Assembly (NCBI GenBank): GCA_900114885.1
Contig: FOUN01000022.1
Location: 1 to 40,246 of the forward strand
Length of the DNA stretch: 40,246 nt
Source of the DNA: Psychrobacillus psychrodurans
Lineage (GTDB): Bacteria > Bacillota > Bacilli > Bacillales_A > Planococcaceae
Direction of reading: 5' to 3'
This document shows, piece after piece, positions 39,628-40,246 of the stretch (its first letter is position 1; each line of letters begins with the position of its first letter). Made by a program: the position numbers and the translations under genes. The notes below the pieces were generated by a model. It did not search any database, was not told the origin of the DNA, and was given only the letters and a program-made list of their open reading frames with translations.

Positions 39628-39831
39628 ATGCCAAATATCGGTGTACCAGGTTTAATCATTATATTAATAATTGCTTTAATCGTGTTCGGTCCGAAAAAGT
39701 TACCTCAATTAGGTAAAGCAGTTGGACAAACGTTAAAAGAATTCAAAAACTCGACTAAAGATATCGTGGACGATGTAGCAGAAGAATTTAAATTAGATGA
39801 TAAAGATACAGACGATAAAAAGAAAATCTAA
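39628..39831 (+). CDS. tatA: Sec-independent protein translocase TatA
   Basis: 67 residues: one N-terminal membrane helix (about 4-20), the [11 protein letters not shown] hinge, an amphipathic helix ([16 protein letters not shown]) and an acidic-basic tail. TatA oligomers form the pathway for folded Tat substrates. GAGGAGGG precedes the ATG. tatC is not in the window. Its nearness to a Tat-dependent dehydrogenase parallels Bacillus clusters in which a dedicated TatA lies beside its substrate. Confidence 0.93.
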   Translation: MPNIGVPGLIIILIIALIVFGPKKLPQLGKAVGQTLKEFKNSTKDIVDDVAEEFKLDDKDTDDKKKI

Positions 39832-39838
39832 TATTAAG

Positions 39839-39870
39839 AAGCCAACTATTTTAAAATAGTTGGCTTTTTT
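39839..39870. terminator. tatA terminator
   Basis: AAGCCAACTATTTT (39839-39852) is followed directly by its perfect inverse AAAATAGTTGGCTT (39853-39866) and TTTT. Confidence 0.88.
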
Positions 39871-39940
39871 GAAAAATTAGAAAGTTTATAAAAAAGTCCC
39901 ATGAATACTGAGATCAAGGCACTTTCAAGAATGAATAATC

Positions 39941-40004
39941 CTGCTGATTTCAGTTGCAGGTGAAGGAACGAAGGATAAGAACGCCACCTTGCACTCCAAT
40001 CAAT
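39941..40004. repeat. GATTGGAGTGCAAGG-type intergenic repeat, inverted copy 3
   Basis: Read on the minus strand it starts TTGATTGGAGTGCAAGGTGG and ends CTGAAATCAGCAG, the same end pattern as the copies at 24822 and 34891. The minus-strand open frames crossing it are not genes. Confidence 0.5.
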
Positions 40005-40126
40005 CAGTGTGTAGTACTCCATTAGAAGATTCAGCATAGCTCTAACAAAACATTCGGTAATTCATACAACGATAAGTCTGTCGAGAGTACTTCGAAAACG
40101 CTAGAAACAGATCTTGAACTATAAGG

Positions 40127-40150
40127 ACCGGGCGTTTTTGCCTGGTTTTT
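40127..40150 (+). terminator. Terminator-like hairpin just before the intron
   Basis: ACCGGGC (40127-40133) pairs with GCCTGGT (40140-40146), one G-T wobble, and five T follow. Some bacterial group II introns (class C) insert just after such hairpins. Confidence 0.65.
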
Positions 40151-40154
40151 CTTA

Positions 40155-40246
40155 GTGTGCCAGGCATGGCAACTATCTAGGTGGTGAAAGTCCACTGTGG
40201 GGGTACACATCGACCAACCACTAAGGAAGCGCAAGGTGTTTATCGT
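40155..40246 (+). mobile_element. Group II intron, 5' end (runs off window end)
   Basis: GTGTGCCAGGCATGGC at 40155 fits the GUGYG 5' end of a group II intron, followed by the typical TAGGTGGTGAAAGTCCACT and AAGGAAGCGCAAGGTG segments of domain I. The reverse-transcriptase gene should lie beyond the window. The class is not certain; position after a hairpin favours class C. Confidence 0.75.

Noticed and set aside
39513-39716. Plus-strand frame of 67 codons overlapping the start of tatA in another frame
   Set aside because: It overlaps a clear tatA gene, has odd Cys/Tyr/Asn-rich composition, and its region carries tatA's ribosome site.
40031-40234. Minus-strand 67-codon frame at the window end
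   Set aside because: It lies antisense to the group II intron start and the terminator hairpin and has no ribosome site.
1-40246. CRISPR array
   Set aside because: I looked for regularly spaced short direct repeats and saw none; the repeats present are isolated palindromic elements.

Overview
The window is a low-GC Firmicutes chromosome segment. Strong AGGAGG ribosome sites, frequent TTG and GTG starts, KinB-like sporulation kinases, RocE/RocB homologues, preQ1-I riboswitches and a TatA-type Tat component point to Bacillales. The degenerate GATTGGAGCGG-type intergenic repeats suggest Planococcaceae or a close relative (inference, no species call). Most genes are ordinary housekeeping or accessory genes, but both ends and many gaps carry mobile or repetitive DNA.

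Layout. 1-1800 is a graveyard of mobile DNA: the 5' end of an IS3-type orfA, a serine recombinase with an apparent internal deletion, and the head of an IS110-type transposase. 1964-5430 is a polar amino-acid ABC transporter operon interrupted by a saccharopine/lysine-6-dehydrogenase-like gene. 5510-9098 (minus) holds a YbdG-type MscS channel and a large-subunit catalase bracketed by two 76-bp palindromic repeats, followed by a decayed methyltransferase. 9953-14487 holds an alpha/beta hydrolase, two small unknown genes and two tandem KinB-like orphan histidine kinases. 14947-17225 is an LXG polymorphic toxin with an AHH-type nuclease end and an ankyrin protein as likely immunity partner. 17371-20691 (minus) is a two-gene Nudix plus PLD/SF2-helicase/DUF3427-like unit, a candidate defence module.

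21417-24646 is a complete preQ0/preQ1 block: one preQ1-I riboswitch before queF and a second before queC-queD-queE plus a VUT-family transporter. 25261-25884 is an isolated coiled-coil protein of unknown function. 26352-32076 is an IclR regulator divergent from two dimethylargininase-family hydrolases, a RocE-like permease and a RocB-like M20 hydrolase, which together look like a (methyl)arginine utilisation operon. 32311-36194 holds purine nucleoside phosphorylase, a Spo0B-type sensor kinase, a bacterial PH-domain protein and an alpha/beta hydrolase. 36355-39831 holds a GMC oxidoreductase with a Cys cluster, its Tat-exported small subunit, an 85-residue membrane protein and a divergent tatA. 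The window ends inside a group II intron that begins just after a terminator-like hairpin.

The most novel non-coding signal is a 138-bp element present twice (26047-26184 and 32166-32303). It has a promoter-like start, a C/U-rich stretch complementary to Shine-Dalgarno sequences and a strong terminator, so it could be a pair of sibling small RNAs. The most system-like protein candidates are the Nudix/helicase pair and the methylarginine operon.
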